Part shown: positions 46,651-59,275 of the stretch, one piece after another
Position numbering within the stretch: position 1 is the first letter of the stretch
Layout of the letters: every line of letters starts with the position of its first letter
Origin: Bidens hawaiensis
Taxonomy: Eukaryota; Streptophyta; Magnoliopsida; Asterales; Asteraceae
Direction: 5' to 3'
Assembly: GCA_021521415.1 (NCBI GenBank)
Contig: JAIQDT010007370.1
Coordinates: 1 to 64,000, forward strand
Length of the DNA stretch: 64,000 nt
Program-made: the position numbers and the translations under genes
The notes under the pieces: generated by a model
Told to the model about the DNA's origin: nothing
The model's input: only the letters and a program-made list of their open reading frames with translations
The model's database searches: none

Positions 46651-49080
46651 TATGATACCTTTTCGACTTACATTTTCCGAAACACCGGAGTTATCTAGTC
46701 AACTGCAAGAACTATTATACAAGGACTTGATATGTCCTGGTTATTCTCCATGGGGTGTACCAGTGTTGTTTGTAAAGAAGAATGATTGAATCTTTAGGAT
46801 GTGTATTGACTATCAGGAACTAAACAAAGTAAACCAAAAAAGCTGATATCCCCTCCCATGAATAGATGATTTATTGACCCACTTCATGGGACGAACTATC
46901 TCTCAAAAATCGATCTCTGATCCGGCTACCATCAAGATAAAATTCAAAAGGAAAATATCCTAAAATGGCATTTCAAACTCAGTGTGGTGACTATGAATTC
47001 CTAGTTATGCCTTTTAGGCTAACTAATGCACCTACAATTTCATGGATCTCATGAATCGAGTTTGTACGCCATATCTCGACAAATTGTGATAGTATTTGTT
47101 GATGATATATTAATATGTTCGAAACCAAGGAGGAACTCAAGCAACATCTACGAATAATCTTGGAGTTGTTGAGGCAAGAGAAATTGTATGCCAAATGATC
47201 CAAGTGTGAATTTTGGCTGCAAGAAGTTTGATTCTTAGGGCACGTTGTTAACCGACACGGAATTCAGCTAGACCCGAGTAACATCGAAGCCAATAAAAAT
47301 TGGCAAGCACCGAAGTCACCAAAAGAGATTCGCCAATTTTTGGGATTAGCTAGGTATTACCGGCGCGTTATTTAAAACTTTTCCGTTATAGCTCAACCTT
47401 TAACCCTCTCAACCCAAAAAGATCAAATCCATGACTGGGGAGAAAAGCAAGAAATAGCTTTTCAACTATTGAAACAGAAATTATGCCAAACCCCGATACT
47501 AAGTCTCTCAAAAAGAATTGAACATGAGGCAAAGAAGATGAGCGGAATTGTTGAATCGTTACTATTGTGAAATTCGTTACCATCCGAGAAAGACTAATAT
47601 AGTAGCAGATGCCTGGAGCAGAAAAGACTGAATTAAACCATTCAATGTACGAGTACTTAGAATGAGTGTCTAAACTAGCCTTACCGAGCAAATCCTTATT
47701 TCCAAGAATGAAGCCTTAAAAGCAGATTGCTTGCATTGCACGCGAACTAGCAGAACTTTGAGAAAAAAACCGATGAAATTCTATACTTCAAAAATCGAGT
47801 CTGGATTCCAACTCTTGGTACCTTACGGGACTTGATCATGAATGAAGCACATAAGTCCGAATATTCCGTTCATTCAGGAACTGATAAGAAGTACAAAGAT
47901 TTAAAGGAATATTATTGGTGACCCGGTATGAATAAAGATATAGCAATACATGTCGGTAAATGCCTGACTCGTGCTAGAATTAAAGTAGAGTATCAAAAAC
48001 CCTTGGTAATGTTATAACAACCGGAAACACCCAGTGGAAGTGTGAACAAATTACTATGAGCTTCGTAACACACTTTCATAAATCATCCTGAGAACACAGT
48101 GTAGTCTGGGTACTAATTGACCAGCTAACTTAATTTGCACATTTTCTCCTGATCCATAACTACACAACTGAAATGCTCGCCTACCATTATGTTAACGAAA
48201 TCATATCTCTATATGGCATGTCTTTTCCAATTATTACAAATTGAGATAGTCATTTCGCCTCTTATTTTTGGTAAGCTATGCATGAAGTTAGGAAACCGAA
48301 TCGGTTTAAGCATGACCTACCATCTCCAAACAAACGCTTGATCCGAACGAACTATACAGACACTAATAGATTTATTTACCGCCTGTATATTAGACCTTAG
48401 AGAAAATTAGGACCAACATTTTTCATTGTCTAATCCTCGAATACTAATAATTATCATAATGTTATACGAGTGGCACAATAACCGGTATGATACGAGCAAG
48501 AATATAAATTGCTGCTTTATTATACTGAAAGTTGGCAACACTCAAAATGCAAAATCCGATTTGAATCCGGAACCCACAGATAAAGCTCGTAAGATTAAAA
48601 AACAAACTGAAAGCTGCCTGAGACTGACAAAAGAACTATACCGATGTACGTAGTAAATTGTTGACCTTTGAAAGGTGTTATTTGAGTTGAAGAAAACGAT
48701 AAGCTAACGTGAATGTACACGGAACCGTACGAAGTTACCTCAAAATTAATTCTGTTGCATATCGACTAAAACTATCTTTTAGAGTCGAGTTTTGCTGATA
48801 ACATCCTATATATCGAACCTAAACAAGTGCCTTATTGACGAGGCAGAGATAGTACCACTTGAAAACTTACACATGACCAAACTTTGTATAGAACCATGTA
48901 TAAATAATGGACGGCAAAATCAACCAGTTACGACTCAACAAAAATTTCATTGGTTAAACTTCGGTGAAATCCACAATAGGGAACCAAACATATTTGAAAA
49001 CGAATTCCAAAACAAATACTCATGTCTTTTCCCTTAAGAAGACATAGTTAGTATATCGAATTTCAGGGACAAATTTTTCT
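46650..49080 (+). pseudogene. Gypsy RT-RNase H-integrase (heavily decayed)
   Basis: Reverse transcriptase at 46658-47040: PFRLTFSETPELSSQLQELL, GYSPWGVPVLFVKKND followed by a stop, [23 protein letters not shown]. RNase H region near 47380-47640 includes LTLSTQKDQIHDWGEK. Integrase zinc-binding region near 47830-48000 includes MNEAHKSEYSVHSGTDKKY and HVGKCLTRARIKVEYQKP. Numerous stops and frame changes; no open frame longer than about 80 residues remains. Confidence 0.85.
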
Positions 49081-49093
49081 AACTGGGGAAGAA
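49076..49093 (+). promoter_or_regulatory. Polypurine tract of the gypsy element
   Basis: CTAACTGGGGAAGAA directly before the LTR start TGTGACATTAG, preceded by AATTTCAGGGACAAATTTTT, the standard gypsy arrangement. Confidence 0.75.
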
Positions 49094-51278
49094 TGTGACA
49101 TTAGTGACAAAATCATATATACTTTAGTATTTACATGAAGAATAAGTGATTAAACGCTTATTGCATATCGAGCAAACGAATAACCATATGGGTCTGGTTA
49201 TGACCCGGATATCCCGGGTGGCCATCTATAAGTGATATATATATTTATATATATTATTAGCTAACATATTGATATTATGGCCTTAGTCAATAGCAAATCA
49301 GTTAAACGAAAACATACTCGTTTAATTGCCGCTATGACTTTAAACGCGAAAGATAGTTCCAAAACAAGCATTGTATCATCCGTTAAGCCGAAAAAGACTT
49401 ATAAAAAATTTATTGGAATGTTTTAAGAAATCCGTGAAAATATTTTGGATTTTCACAAATAATTGGTATGCTTTTATAAATTTACAAACAATTTGGCCAA
49501 AAAACACGTTTTCGCGCTGTTTGTCGTACCTGATAAATATTTCTTGCCAAAAACCGAACCCGAAATAAACTTGGACTCGGGAATTCTTATTCAGACACGC
49601 AAAACGAGGTAAATGGGCCCAAAATTAAGGCCAGGGGGCCTAACTTCCAGCTCGCCAAAGAGGACCCCCCCCCCCTTAAGTTTTCTTTATATATAAAAAT
49701 AAATATTAGTAAGTAAGATATTTTCACGTAATTCTTGTAACTTCTGGACCAGCAAGATCTGTTCTTCCTCTCCCATGCTCAAACCCAAAAGGTAAGTGAA
49801 CATTTTTAATCATTTAAGCCTTGTTTAAACATGCTTAATTTCATATAAACATAGTTTGATTACCAAAAATCACTTCTAACCATGTAAAAACACTAAAAAT
49901 TGTCAAAAAAAAAAAACATGTTTTGATCATACACATGGTTAAGAACCTGGTTTGATAAGTTTTTTAGCCATACACACGGATTAACGGGTTTAAATCGTGT
50001 TTTTACGATTCAAATGTTCGGTTTAAAGCCCTAACCGAAACCCTTAGTTTCAAGGCTGAAATTTTGATGATACATGCTTGGTTTTTGATATAGGACCTGT
50101 AGTTACATTATATTAGATGGACAAGAACCTAGAAATTTGAGGAAAACAGTTGAAACGAACGAAAACCGCAAAGGTAATGCCGAAACGCTCGTTTAGGGGT
50201 TTCTTATAATTAGAATGTTGCGTGCTTGTTTTTAGATTGTGAAATTTTTTAAGGACATCAGGGACCATATTAATGAGTCCATACTCACATTTGGTAATTT
50301 TTTCGACCATCCGAGAATATTTGGCGAATTTATTACCGTTTAGGGACGTATATTTGGGAAAAATACTTAAACTACTTAAAAAATTATGAGATTTTGTGGA
50401 GAACTCAGGTATGGCATAATATGATCACAAATAAAATTTGGAGTCATTTGGAAAACCCTAGCTATGTTTTCTAGATTCGCATTTATTTGAGTTTTTGTAG
50501 TCGTTTTTTGGCTCGAAAGGTAACTTGGATATATTGTTAGGTTCTGGAAAATTTACAAGCTATTTTGGGAGATATTTGGATCACTCATAAATGTTTTTGG
50601 ATTTTTCGGAAATCGTTTGATATAAACTGACGATTTACGGGTTAAATATAGAATATAAAATGAATTTTAATAAATTAATAAATCCGTAAATAATTCCAAA
50701 AACATTTTTATAAAAATCTGCATATTTTAATTGGTAATTTTATAAATTTTCATAATTTAATGACAAACGAATAATTATTGTGCTAATTTGAAAGTTAAAC
50801 AAATTCTTTTCTGATAAAAACCGACAGGTTTGCGATTAATGGATCTGTTGAGATATCAGAACACCAAGAGTGATCAAATAGTATATTTCGGGTTAATTAA
50901 GTAAAACCGGACTTTTTTGTGAGAAATCCGGAAAATTCGGATGGATTGTGAGCGTTTTTCTTCAAACCAGATTGAATAAACGGAAATGAGCCCCGTAATG
51001 AATCCAGATATCTAGTCTATGATTTTTCTATATAAATTTAATCATTTTATCAACCAACATGTTTACCAAAGTTTACATACTCGTACCTATTCTCCAAATG
51101 CGTATATGATTGACTTGGCTCAGCTGGTGAAATAAGGAAACTGAGCCAAGTACGGTTTAAAACATTGGATATTGAACAACGCCACAATCTAAGATTATTG
51201 ACATGTTCTGGGCATGACAGTCGCACCCGGACTAGATATACAACCCAGTTTAGTATGGAGATTATAATAATATTAAAA

Positions 51279-51336
<58 letters not shown>

Positions 51337-52236
51337 GGATTGAGTGCTAGCAAGCAGAACAAACCAGTACCTTATATCGTGTTGAATACCGACTAAACAG
51401 TGAGTTTCATGACCCCACTTTTAAACCATTTTTATGAACTTTTGGGGTGAAAAGCTTGTTGATACATATCTATATACTCGAAATTGTTTAATGATGTGAA
51501 TTATATAAGTGCTAAAACACAAAAGTCCCCACGAACACAGTGATTAACTTCGAGCCGGTGGCTTGTGAATAGTATTATTGGTTTGACAAACTTAAACGGA
51601 GCCGGCACGGCTTGCTGAGACATAACGTCGTTTGCACATGACCATAATTTTACAAACATGCTATGTAGTGTTAGACATAGCTACTTCGGTAATGTTGTGG
51701 GCGGAAGGGAGACCAAAGTGGTTGATTGTGCATGGGAAATGGAGGAACGTAGCACGAACGAACAGTCAAGGCTTCATTGTATCTTAGCATAATTACATAA
51801 AAAACATACAAACAAACGTACTGATAAGCGTACATACATACATACAAACATACATACTTACATGGTGTATATACAAACTACGACATTGTGATTACGCATA
51901 ACTGATTTCTTAAAACTCGTGAAACTCACCAACTCTTGTAGTTGACCCATTTTAACGTGCTTTTTAGGTGTCATGGATTTGGATTAGAAAGCTAATGTGC
52001 TATGTGTTGGACTTGCGATCAATGCTAGGTAAATTGATGCAAGTATGTTAGTAAGAAGTAAAGCAGCTTAACGGGCTGGTTTAGATTTGTATCACCTAGT
52101 TTGTAATTGAAGTTAGAACGATGTAAAATATTATAAATTAGTTTGTATTGTTCTTTATAAACAATGTGGTTGATACCGGAGGTGTCTGTTACATTCCCGT
52201 TTAACGCTTCCGCAATTTACTAGTCGGGGTGTGTCA
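49094..52236 (+). repeat. 3' LTR of the gypsy element
   Basis: 3143 bp, complete. It includes a box A-like GGCTCAGCTGGTGAAA near 51119, an expanded TTA microsatellite (51281-51335), and a C run near 49668-49674. Confidence 0.85.
51281..51335. repeat. (TTA)n microsatellite, about 18 units
   Basis: Present only in the 3' LTR; the matching place in the 5' LTR (about 46096-46125) has a few imperfect units. Confidence 0.95.
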
Positions 52237-52681
52237 GAAATGATCTCTCAAGCTCTAGAATATGATATGGAATGTCAATAATGAGGATAGGTTCGCCAAA
52301 ATATCATATTATATCAAACCCTAATTTTCCTATCTTCCATACCCATCGCGTATCGTGATGGGGTCTTCCCAGGTCCATCGCGTGGGATGACGGACCAAAA
52401 AGTCAACATTCATTTATTTATGTCCCTTGCGTATCGAGATGGACTGTCTTCCATCCTGTTGCGTGGCGTGACAAATCTTCTCACAAGCAAACTTGATTTC
52501 TTGTTTTGTTTCACTTGCTGGTCATCCCGGATCTTCATTTCGTGCTCGTAGGGGTCCAAAATAGCCGCATTAATCACCCTTGACCTAAAACAATATACAC
52601 ACCTATGAAGTACCAAAGTTCATGAAATAAACATCTAAATACAATTAATGAACTAAAATATGTACAAAACTAACCCCATCA
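52237..52681 (-). mobile_element. LTR start of the minus-strand Athila-like element
   Basis: On the minus strand TGATGGGGTTAGTTTTGTAC begins at 52681 directly after ATATGTGGGGA (PPT). It contains CCCATCGCGTATCGTGATGGG (52342-52362) and related GCGTGG-type motifs. It continues across the gypsy insertion into 43888-43978. Confidence 0.6.
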
Positions 52682-52700
52682 CATCCCCACATATATCTTT
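52682..52700 (-). promoter_or_regulatory. Polypurine tract, minus-strand Athila-like element
   Basis: Minus strand AAAGATATATGTGGGGATG next to the LTR start, preceded by TTGCTTAAGGGCAAACAA as in Athila/Tat elements. Confidence 0.6.
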
Positions 52701-53700
52701 TGTTTGCCCTTAAGCAAACTCTAAAGTAAACATCAACCTCCATCATAGGTATATCAATTATTGCCATTAATACTAGTAAGGTTTAAGGTCATACCCAGTT
52801 TCTCAGACTGACACTTTCTAGATTGACAACACAACAAATATATTAATGATGTCATAAAAACATAGAGCCGCCTAAAACAAGTGTACTTTGTTTCTGATTA
52901 AGGTATACACGTTCATAGCCCTCACACTATCAACACTCTTCTCGGTTTGATATCTGGACTAGCAAAAGGTGTGCTAGTATATAACTCTACCCTCAAATGC
53001 CAAATATGAATCACAACTTAATAAGCTTGCACGTCAGTCATATCTCCACTCATTACCCACCGGTTGCATAAAGACTCGAACTACGGGTTTTTCTGAGGCT
53101 TAGGTTCGGGTGTGAAATAGGCATATTTGGTGACTAATTTGAATGAAACCCAGTTTATTCAAATAAACGAACAAACGACTCAAAAACAAAAACAACTGTT
53201 TACAATAAATACAAACTGATAAAAACTATTTAGCAAGCCGAATTATTTAGTTTCACAATAATTTTTGGTTAAATGTGTTAAAATGTTAAAGGACCTAATT
53301 CACTTTCATAGGAATCATGGTCGCATTAAGTATATGCGACAAGCCCTTTAAACCCCCAGTAGCCCGGTGAAGGAGTGAGGTCTCGTGAGGGTTTTATAGT
53401 GAATTACATCCACAAAGTTCCAAATACAACACAATATACAATCATCAAACAACAATCATCAAGCAAAAGATATATATACATATGTTACCCATCCGGTTAC
53501 CCCATACACATTTTCCCAATATAAATCATGATTATAAAAAAAATAAAGGGAAAATAAAGCCAGAAACCGTAACCGGCTGTTTGTTGCGCCACCCACTACT
53601 ACTCCATCAAGACATCACCCCCAGCTACTGGCTGATCACCTGCCTACTCAGCCTGAATTGCATCACCACTAGCTCCCCAGCATGGCCGCCTGCCACTAGT
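52701..53700 (-). mobile_element. 3' region of the minus-strand Athila-like element
   Basis: Non-coding except possibly the gag C-terminus near 53560-53700 (minus strand GDQPVAGGDVL, WVAQQTAGYGFWLYF, with stops). No protease, reverse transcriptase or integrase is present between gag and the polypurine tract, so the parent was a gag-only derivative or was deleted. Confidence 0.5.
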
Positions 53701-54002
53701 CAGGATGATGTGGTCTAAATTATACATATTATTATATAAATATTTCCTACTTTTAAGTGCTTTTGAGCCATGTTTTTATCGAATATTATTAATATTTGGT
53801 TCACATGTGAGTTTAATGGTTTCTAGAAACAATGAGCTAAAATGAAACACTTTTAATAAACTTGAAACCGAAGAATTAAGGGTCAATTATGTTATATATT
53901 ACCACTTAATATTATTATAGTGTATTAACTATTATATAAAATATTTAGATTAAAAGAAAAAGAAAAGAAAAGGAAAATAAACTCTAAAATAAAACATAAT
54001 AA

Positions 54003-54003
54003 A

Positions 54004-54061
<58 letters not shown>
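54003..54061. repeat. (AAT)n microsatellite, about 19 units
   Basis: Inside the solo LTR. Confidence 0.95.
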
Positions 54062-54185
54062 GGATTGAAAAGTTTGGTGGAATCAAGAAAGGAATCTTAG
54101 AACCGAATGTTTTGTATTTATTTATTTAGTTATTTTTTCGGTAGAATTAGGAATAAAAATAAAACCCTATGCACCGTCATTATGA

Positions 54186-54188
<3 letters not shown>

Positions 54189-54238
<50 letters not shown>
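54189..54238. repeat. (AT)n microsatellite
   Basis: About 25 AT units in the solo LTR, close to a possible TATA position. Confidence 0.95.
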
Positions 54239-54241
<3 letters not shown>

Positions 54242-55559
54242 AAGGGGGAATATTGAAGAAAAAGGAGAATCGCCATTAGGATTATTTCTTGGAGCAGCTT
54301 GGCAATGGGATTATAACTTTCGTGGAGGCAGAGAAGACGAAACTGAGGGAGCAGCCGTGAACAAAAAAAAGAAAAGAATAAGAGAATGAGCAAGTTTTGG
54401 TTCGAGCAGATATCGTCTGGGTTCAACACCTACTCATCCAAACAATATTATTATTCAGTTTGAATCTATTATTTTCCTTATGAATTTATTATTTGAACAT
54501 ATTTATTATCTTTTGATCTTGAGTATGGTTGTTGGCTAAACCCTTAGACTGCCTAGGCTTATGATGAACCTTTGATTGATGTTTTATTTTATTTGGGATT
54601 TGCTTTTCGTTATGGGTTTATGAATCAGTAAAGAGTTTAATATTATTTATATGATGCATATGTATGCTTGGTTTTATTTGGTGAATTTTATTGTTTCACG
54701 GAGTCTTTGGTGATTGTTTCATATAATAGGATTTTATTAGGTCATTTACTGTGTGTTCTTGACTAGTTTGTGATTGATTTATAATAAGATCATAGAAACA
54801 ATATTATTAATCAAATAAATAAAAGTGTGCGGCTAACCTAAGAAACTGTAAGGTGATAGGTTATTTGATAGGTCTTGGTTGATTAAGATTTCTAGATTTA
54901 GTTCTTCATAAGGAGTCCGTCTAGGTTTGATTTTTCAGCTTTGTCTATTAGTCGAATGAATTTATTAAACTGCCTTTGATTTCCACGTTGTAAGGTAGGA
55001 TTTCGTATAAATGTACTCGTTCATAATTAATTAGCGACCGTAAGCAAGTCTAATTAAACTGGTGTGTTGAAGAAATTAATAGAAATCCGTAGGTGTCTCC
55101 TTGAGAAGGGTCAGGGGTCTTGTTCGGGTTTTCTTTTAAGTGAATATTTTATGTTCCCAGTTCCATAAGAAGCATTTTCTGATTAAGTGATAACTGAAAC
55201 TTTGGTGATTCTAGCCTAGGTGGTTTTCCATCATCATCTACATTAAGTCTAAGATCTAAGTCGAGTCGTCTTTAGTTTTAATAATTAGTTTAATTTTAGT
55301 TTTTAGTAAACCCCCCCTTTTTTAATAAATAATAAGAAATAAATAGTCGTGTCTGTAGTTGAGTCTAATTTAGCTAGTTAACGTAATTTAAAGAGTCTCG
55401 TGGGTTCGATATCCGGACTTACTTAGCTGTATTGGAGTTGACCGGTTCATTTGCCGGTTAGTAGTTTTAGATAAGTTAAGAGTCTAGAATTATTACTTAG
55501 TGTCTAGATTATCGTTTACTTAGTAATAAGTTAATAACTACTTTTAGCACATCACAGGA

Positions 55560-56954
55560 CCTCGAAGTTAATCGGTAACCGGTACCTGCAAAGGAGTGAA
55601 TAAAAGATGAAAGTAATCATCATGGTGAGCCAGGTGGGCCCATGTCTCCGATTGCATGGTAAGATTGTGCTGATATATCATCTCTAACATGACTGGCTAT
55701 GCTGGCTTATGTGGCAGCTGCCTGAGAGGATACTGCTGTTGAGGTCTCTGCATCTGTGGGACCATGATGTGCTTCTTGTGTGTGGGAACTCCCATCTGCA
55801 TAGCGATCGCAGCATCTATCCCTGGTGGTGGAGGAACCTGTGGCCCCATCTGACCAAGACCAACTATGATGGGTCATATAACTTGCAGATCCCGGCCTTC
55901 CGGGATTCTGCTAACGTAATAACTGCAGTTACGGGCCCTCTGTGGAGTACACTCTGGGATACCAATCAAAAAACCCCAAACGCTCCGCCAGACTCATAAT
56001 GTAGTGTCCCATAGATAAACGATTTGATACCCCCTCTAAACGTCTGCCATAAGAAAATGAAGCAAATAATATCATCATTATGTCGGCCTCCCGGCGGCTG
56101 ATAATCGAGAATAAGCACAATAGATCAAGGTTGATGCACTTCTCGCGGCCAGAATGACGGCCAACGATAGTGTAGGCAACAACTCTGTTAATGTTCTTGT
56201 CGACGAGGTCCCTGATGGATGACTCGACCACTAAACTAGAGTGGGCCCCGTCAGCAAACTACTCCCAGAACCGGATCAAATGACCCTCGGGTATCCAGAA
56301 CCCCCGATCCTGCTGATAACGCGGCAAATAACCTTGAATACTCTGAATGAAAGCCGAAGTCTGTACCTCTTCCTGTGTATAAAACCCGGTAGCCACAATA
56401 AAATTCGGTTTAAACATCTCAACGTCCGCTGGGCCAAAGCAATTGAAACCGCATGTTTCTTTGCAAAATCCAAGGCCGAATGCCTAAATTTGGAATAAAA
56501 CTCACGTGTGAGTTCGACATATTTAGTCGAGTCACAAGCAAGCACAGCCATCCACCGGCCAGCCAACAAATCATTATTCATGCCCTCCTGACCTAGCAAA
56601 CATATCAACTGCCAATCGAAGCTCTGATGCCTGAGTAACTGCATCGATCAAATCTGCTGAAACATGACCTGCTCCTCTGACAGTGGTGCGAAATGAAGCA
56701 CTATGTGAGGAATCTGCCGACCATCACTAACAATCTTAGCTCGACCAGTCTCAAGGTTAGGTCCTCTCGATCGTATTTGATCTCACAAGGCAGCCATGGC
56801 TGCTACTCAATGAACTGATGGGGCTCAGGTGCACCCCTAGTAGTGAAAACCGGACCACGGCAGCCCGCTGCTGGCGGCCTCTGAAACTGCCTCTTGTGCC
56901 TAGTGGCACTAGAAGATCATGGAATGTCAGACATATTTGTAAAAAATAAAGCAT
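55560..56954 (-). pseudogene. Athila-like gag N-terminal region (broken)
   Basis: Minus strand from an ATG at about 56937, with in-frame stops soon after. Recognisable: FDWQLICLLGQEGMNNDLL, RWMAVLACDSTKYVELTREF (56276-56644), then DKNINRVVAYTIVGRHSGRE, CINLDLLCLFSIISRREADI, GHYIMSLAERLGFFDWYP (55929-56231) and a Q/P-rich stretch near 55740-55870. This is the plant Athila gag layout; the assignment is by pattern. The gag C-terminus continues left of the solo LTR. No retained catalytic function. Confidence 0.65.
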
Positions 56955-58062
56955 ATAGTTAAATATGTCTCTGATAAAATGTGGCTACAACCGTATAGCA
57001 TTTCGGTCGCGGTCGTCTCTTAACATTAAAATAATAACAAAATAATAACTAAAGATAAAATGAAAAATAAACGAAGAAAAAAAAATCAGGGATACCCTGT
57101 ACGCGTTTTTATAAATCCGGATTGTCCCGTCCGAATGGAGATTGAGTACGGGCGAGCCAATCTATACCTGCTAAAGCTCAAACTAAACAAATTATATACC
57201 TGAAAACTCGATTAAACAATTAACAAGCAACTGACTCCACAAATTCACAACACACACTAAAACAAATAAACAAGCAGACTCAATACTAAAGTCTGACAAA
57301 CTCAATCACACCACAAATTGTTTGACTTCCTCGAAAAACATGCCAACAATAGACTACATGTCGGTAAATAAGTATATGACAAGTCGGGTTCATAATGAAA
57401 TATACTAATAAAATATTTTTAAATTAAGTTCAAATCTCTCGTTAACTCCGAAAAAATCACCATCACTAAAATATCATTAAAATAAAAATAAAATAATGAT
57501 TTTTATTAAACTTGAAACCTGAACCGTCATGCAATTTGTTTAACGTACCGACATCCTGACAAGAAGATTAACAAACACATCTAATACCTAACCTGATCCT
57601 AATTTTAGACCCGGTAACAATAAATCCCAAAAATAATTTCAAACATTACCACCCGACATAGTACAACAACTCAACAATCTCGATAATCGTGTCACACTAC
57701 AATTATACATACCAAGCCTTTAATACTTCAATCTCAAACTAAAGTATATATATAAACACATACCTCGAGATGAACTTAAACACAAATTTATCAGAGGTAA
57801 CTGGTGACGGTGGTGGTCGGTAGTGGTGAACTGTTATGATGATGGCGGCTGTCATTGATGATTGTAGGTTTGGTGGTGACTGGTGTTGTATGGTGAAGGA
57901 GAGAAGTGATGGTGGACGGTGGTTTAGATGAAGATGATGGTGATGATATGGTGGTTGTCGGTAGTGGTTAGAAAGATAGATGAGAGCGATGATGATTATA
58001 GTGAAGTGGGGAAGAAGATGGTGGAACTGTTCTTGTTATATATATTTTTTCGGATATTTTTG
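56955..58062 (-). other. Leader-like and low-complexity sequence, no gene seen
   Basis: 56955-57780 is probably the 5' untranslated leader of the minus-strand Athila-like element (inference from position). 57790-58015 is rich in GGTGGT/GATGATG trinucleotides. No 5' LTR or primer-binding site could be identified. Confidence 0.4.
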
Positions 58063-58116
58063 TGTAACATTCGTTACTTTTCAAACTCGAAAAACCCGAC
58101 CCAGCTTAAATTTTTG

Positions 58117-58162
<46 letters not shown>

Positions 58163-59204
58163 CATGTTCGTTTCATGTATTTATGTGACATTCATTAATT
58201 GTTTTTTGAATTTGTACTCGTATTCGTTAAACTGACTCATTTCATCTTTTCAATATATTCTCGTTCGTTGTTCATCATTTATATTATCTTTCCGATGATT
58301 TATGATTATCGTTTGTTCATTTTCTATTCATTTGGTTCAATAAATGAAATTTCAGGGAATTAACGATTTTGTGTAAAGTTTTATTAAATTTAATAGAGTT
58401 GCAAACTAAACAGGTGTAACATAAAAATTATTCAAGTATTTAAACATTTATTTCACCTTTTATCACATTTCAAAGTTCAAGGTTTATAATGTATTTATAT
58501 TTTATTTTCTCAATTAAAAGATCTTGAAAATGTAGGGACCTAAAGTAAAAAATGTATTTAAATTATATTATTATAATAGTAACCCCCCCCCCCCTAAAAA
58601 AAACCAGCCACCATCCCCTTCATAATCCCGTTCTTCCAGCGTGGGGCGTAGTCCTGCGACCGAGAAATTTTCCGGCGACCCTAAAAGTCAGCCAAACCTA
58701 TTTTATAATTCAATTAAATCTCGTAACGGCCATAGACAATAACGCACATAGGCCATAACGTACATCGTGAATCATCATTATTAACCTGTAACATCGATCA
58801 ATTATGGGATAATTAGACCCGTCAACGGCCGGATTCATCGGAAATTAATTAAAATCCAATTATGAGCATTTAATCGATATACGTTCCAATTAACCCTAAA
58901 ATAACATCTAAATCAACAACCAAACTCGCTCATAACATTAATCTTCACTAATATACTCTCTAAATCTGCGAAATTGATCTTCAAAGTTTGTTTTCCGGCG
59001 ACTATGCTTCACCATCATCCCATCACCATTACAGGTAAACTTTATATGGTTTTTAATCATTTTTAGCCGTGAATTAAAACCCCAACTTAATTTTGGGAAA
59101 CATGGAACAAATTACTTGATTCAGATTCAAATGTTTTCTAAGGTTGAAGAAGAACATTGTGATGTATATATAATTTTGTTTCTATTCTATAAACAACAAT
59201 CAGA

Positions 59205-59275
59205 CTTAGATCAGTTGGTTAAGACACAAGAGTTTGCGTGTGGAGACCCGGTTTCGAACCCTGGTCATGACTTAA
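59205..59275 (+). other. tRNA-like (box A/box B) segment or SINE head in LTR
   Basis: TAGATCAGTTGGTTAAGA resembles box A and GGTTTCGAACCC box B, about 40 bases apart, then a T-rich run (59276-59283). The ends do not form an acceptor stem, so a functional tRNA is unlikely. Sense orientation to the LTR. Confidence 0.5.

Larger units (their letters stand above)
43979..52236 (+). mobile_element. Gypsy (Tekay-like) retrotransposon with 3-kb LTRs, internally deleted
   Basis: LTR starts TGTGAAATTCATGACAAAG (43979) and TGTGACATTAGTGACAAAA (49094), end GGGGTGTGTCA at 52236, perfect GAAAT duplication on both sides. The interior (46650-49093) holds decayed reverse transcriptase, RNase H and integrase on the plus strand. 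The 3' end of the 5' LTR, primer-binding site, gag and protease are deleted. LTRs are visibly diverged with indels, so the insertion is old. Confidence 0.88.
53706..55554 (+). mobile_element. Solo LTR, Athila-like, with 5-bp duplication
   Basis: Runs TGATGTGGTC...TTTTAGCACATCA (7-bp inverted ends TGATGTG/CACATCA), 1849 bp. It is flanked by CAGGA at 53701-53705 and 55555-55559, identical. Its last kilobase matches the LTR 35126-36750. A single LTR with duplication indicates LTR-LTR recombination. It interrupts the minus-strand Athila-like gag region. Confidence 0.9.

Noticed and set aside
59205..59275. Possible functional tRNA gene
   Set aside because: Box A and B-like motifs are present, but no acceptor stem forms and the T-stem has mismatches; it lies inside an LTR.
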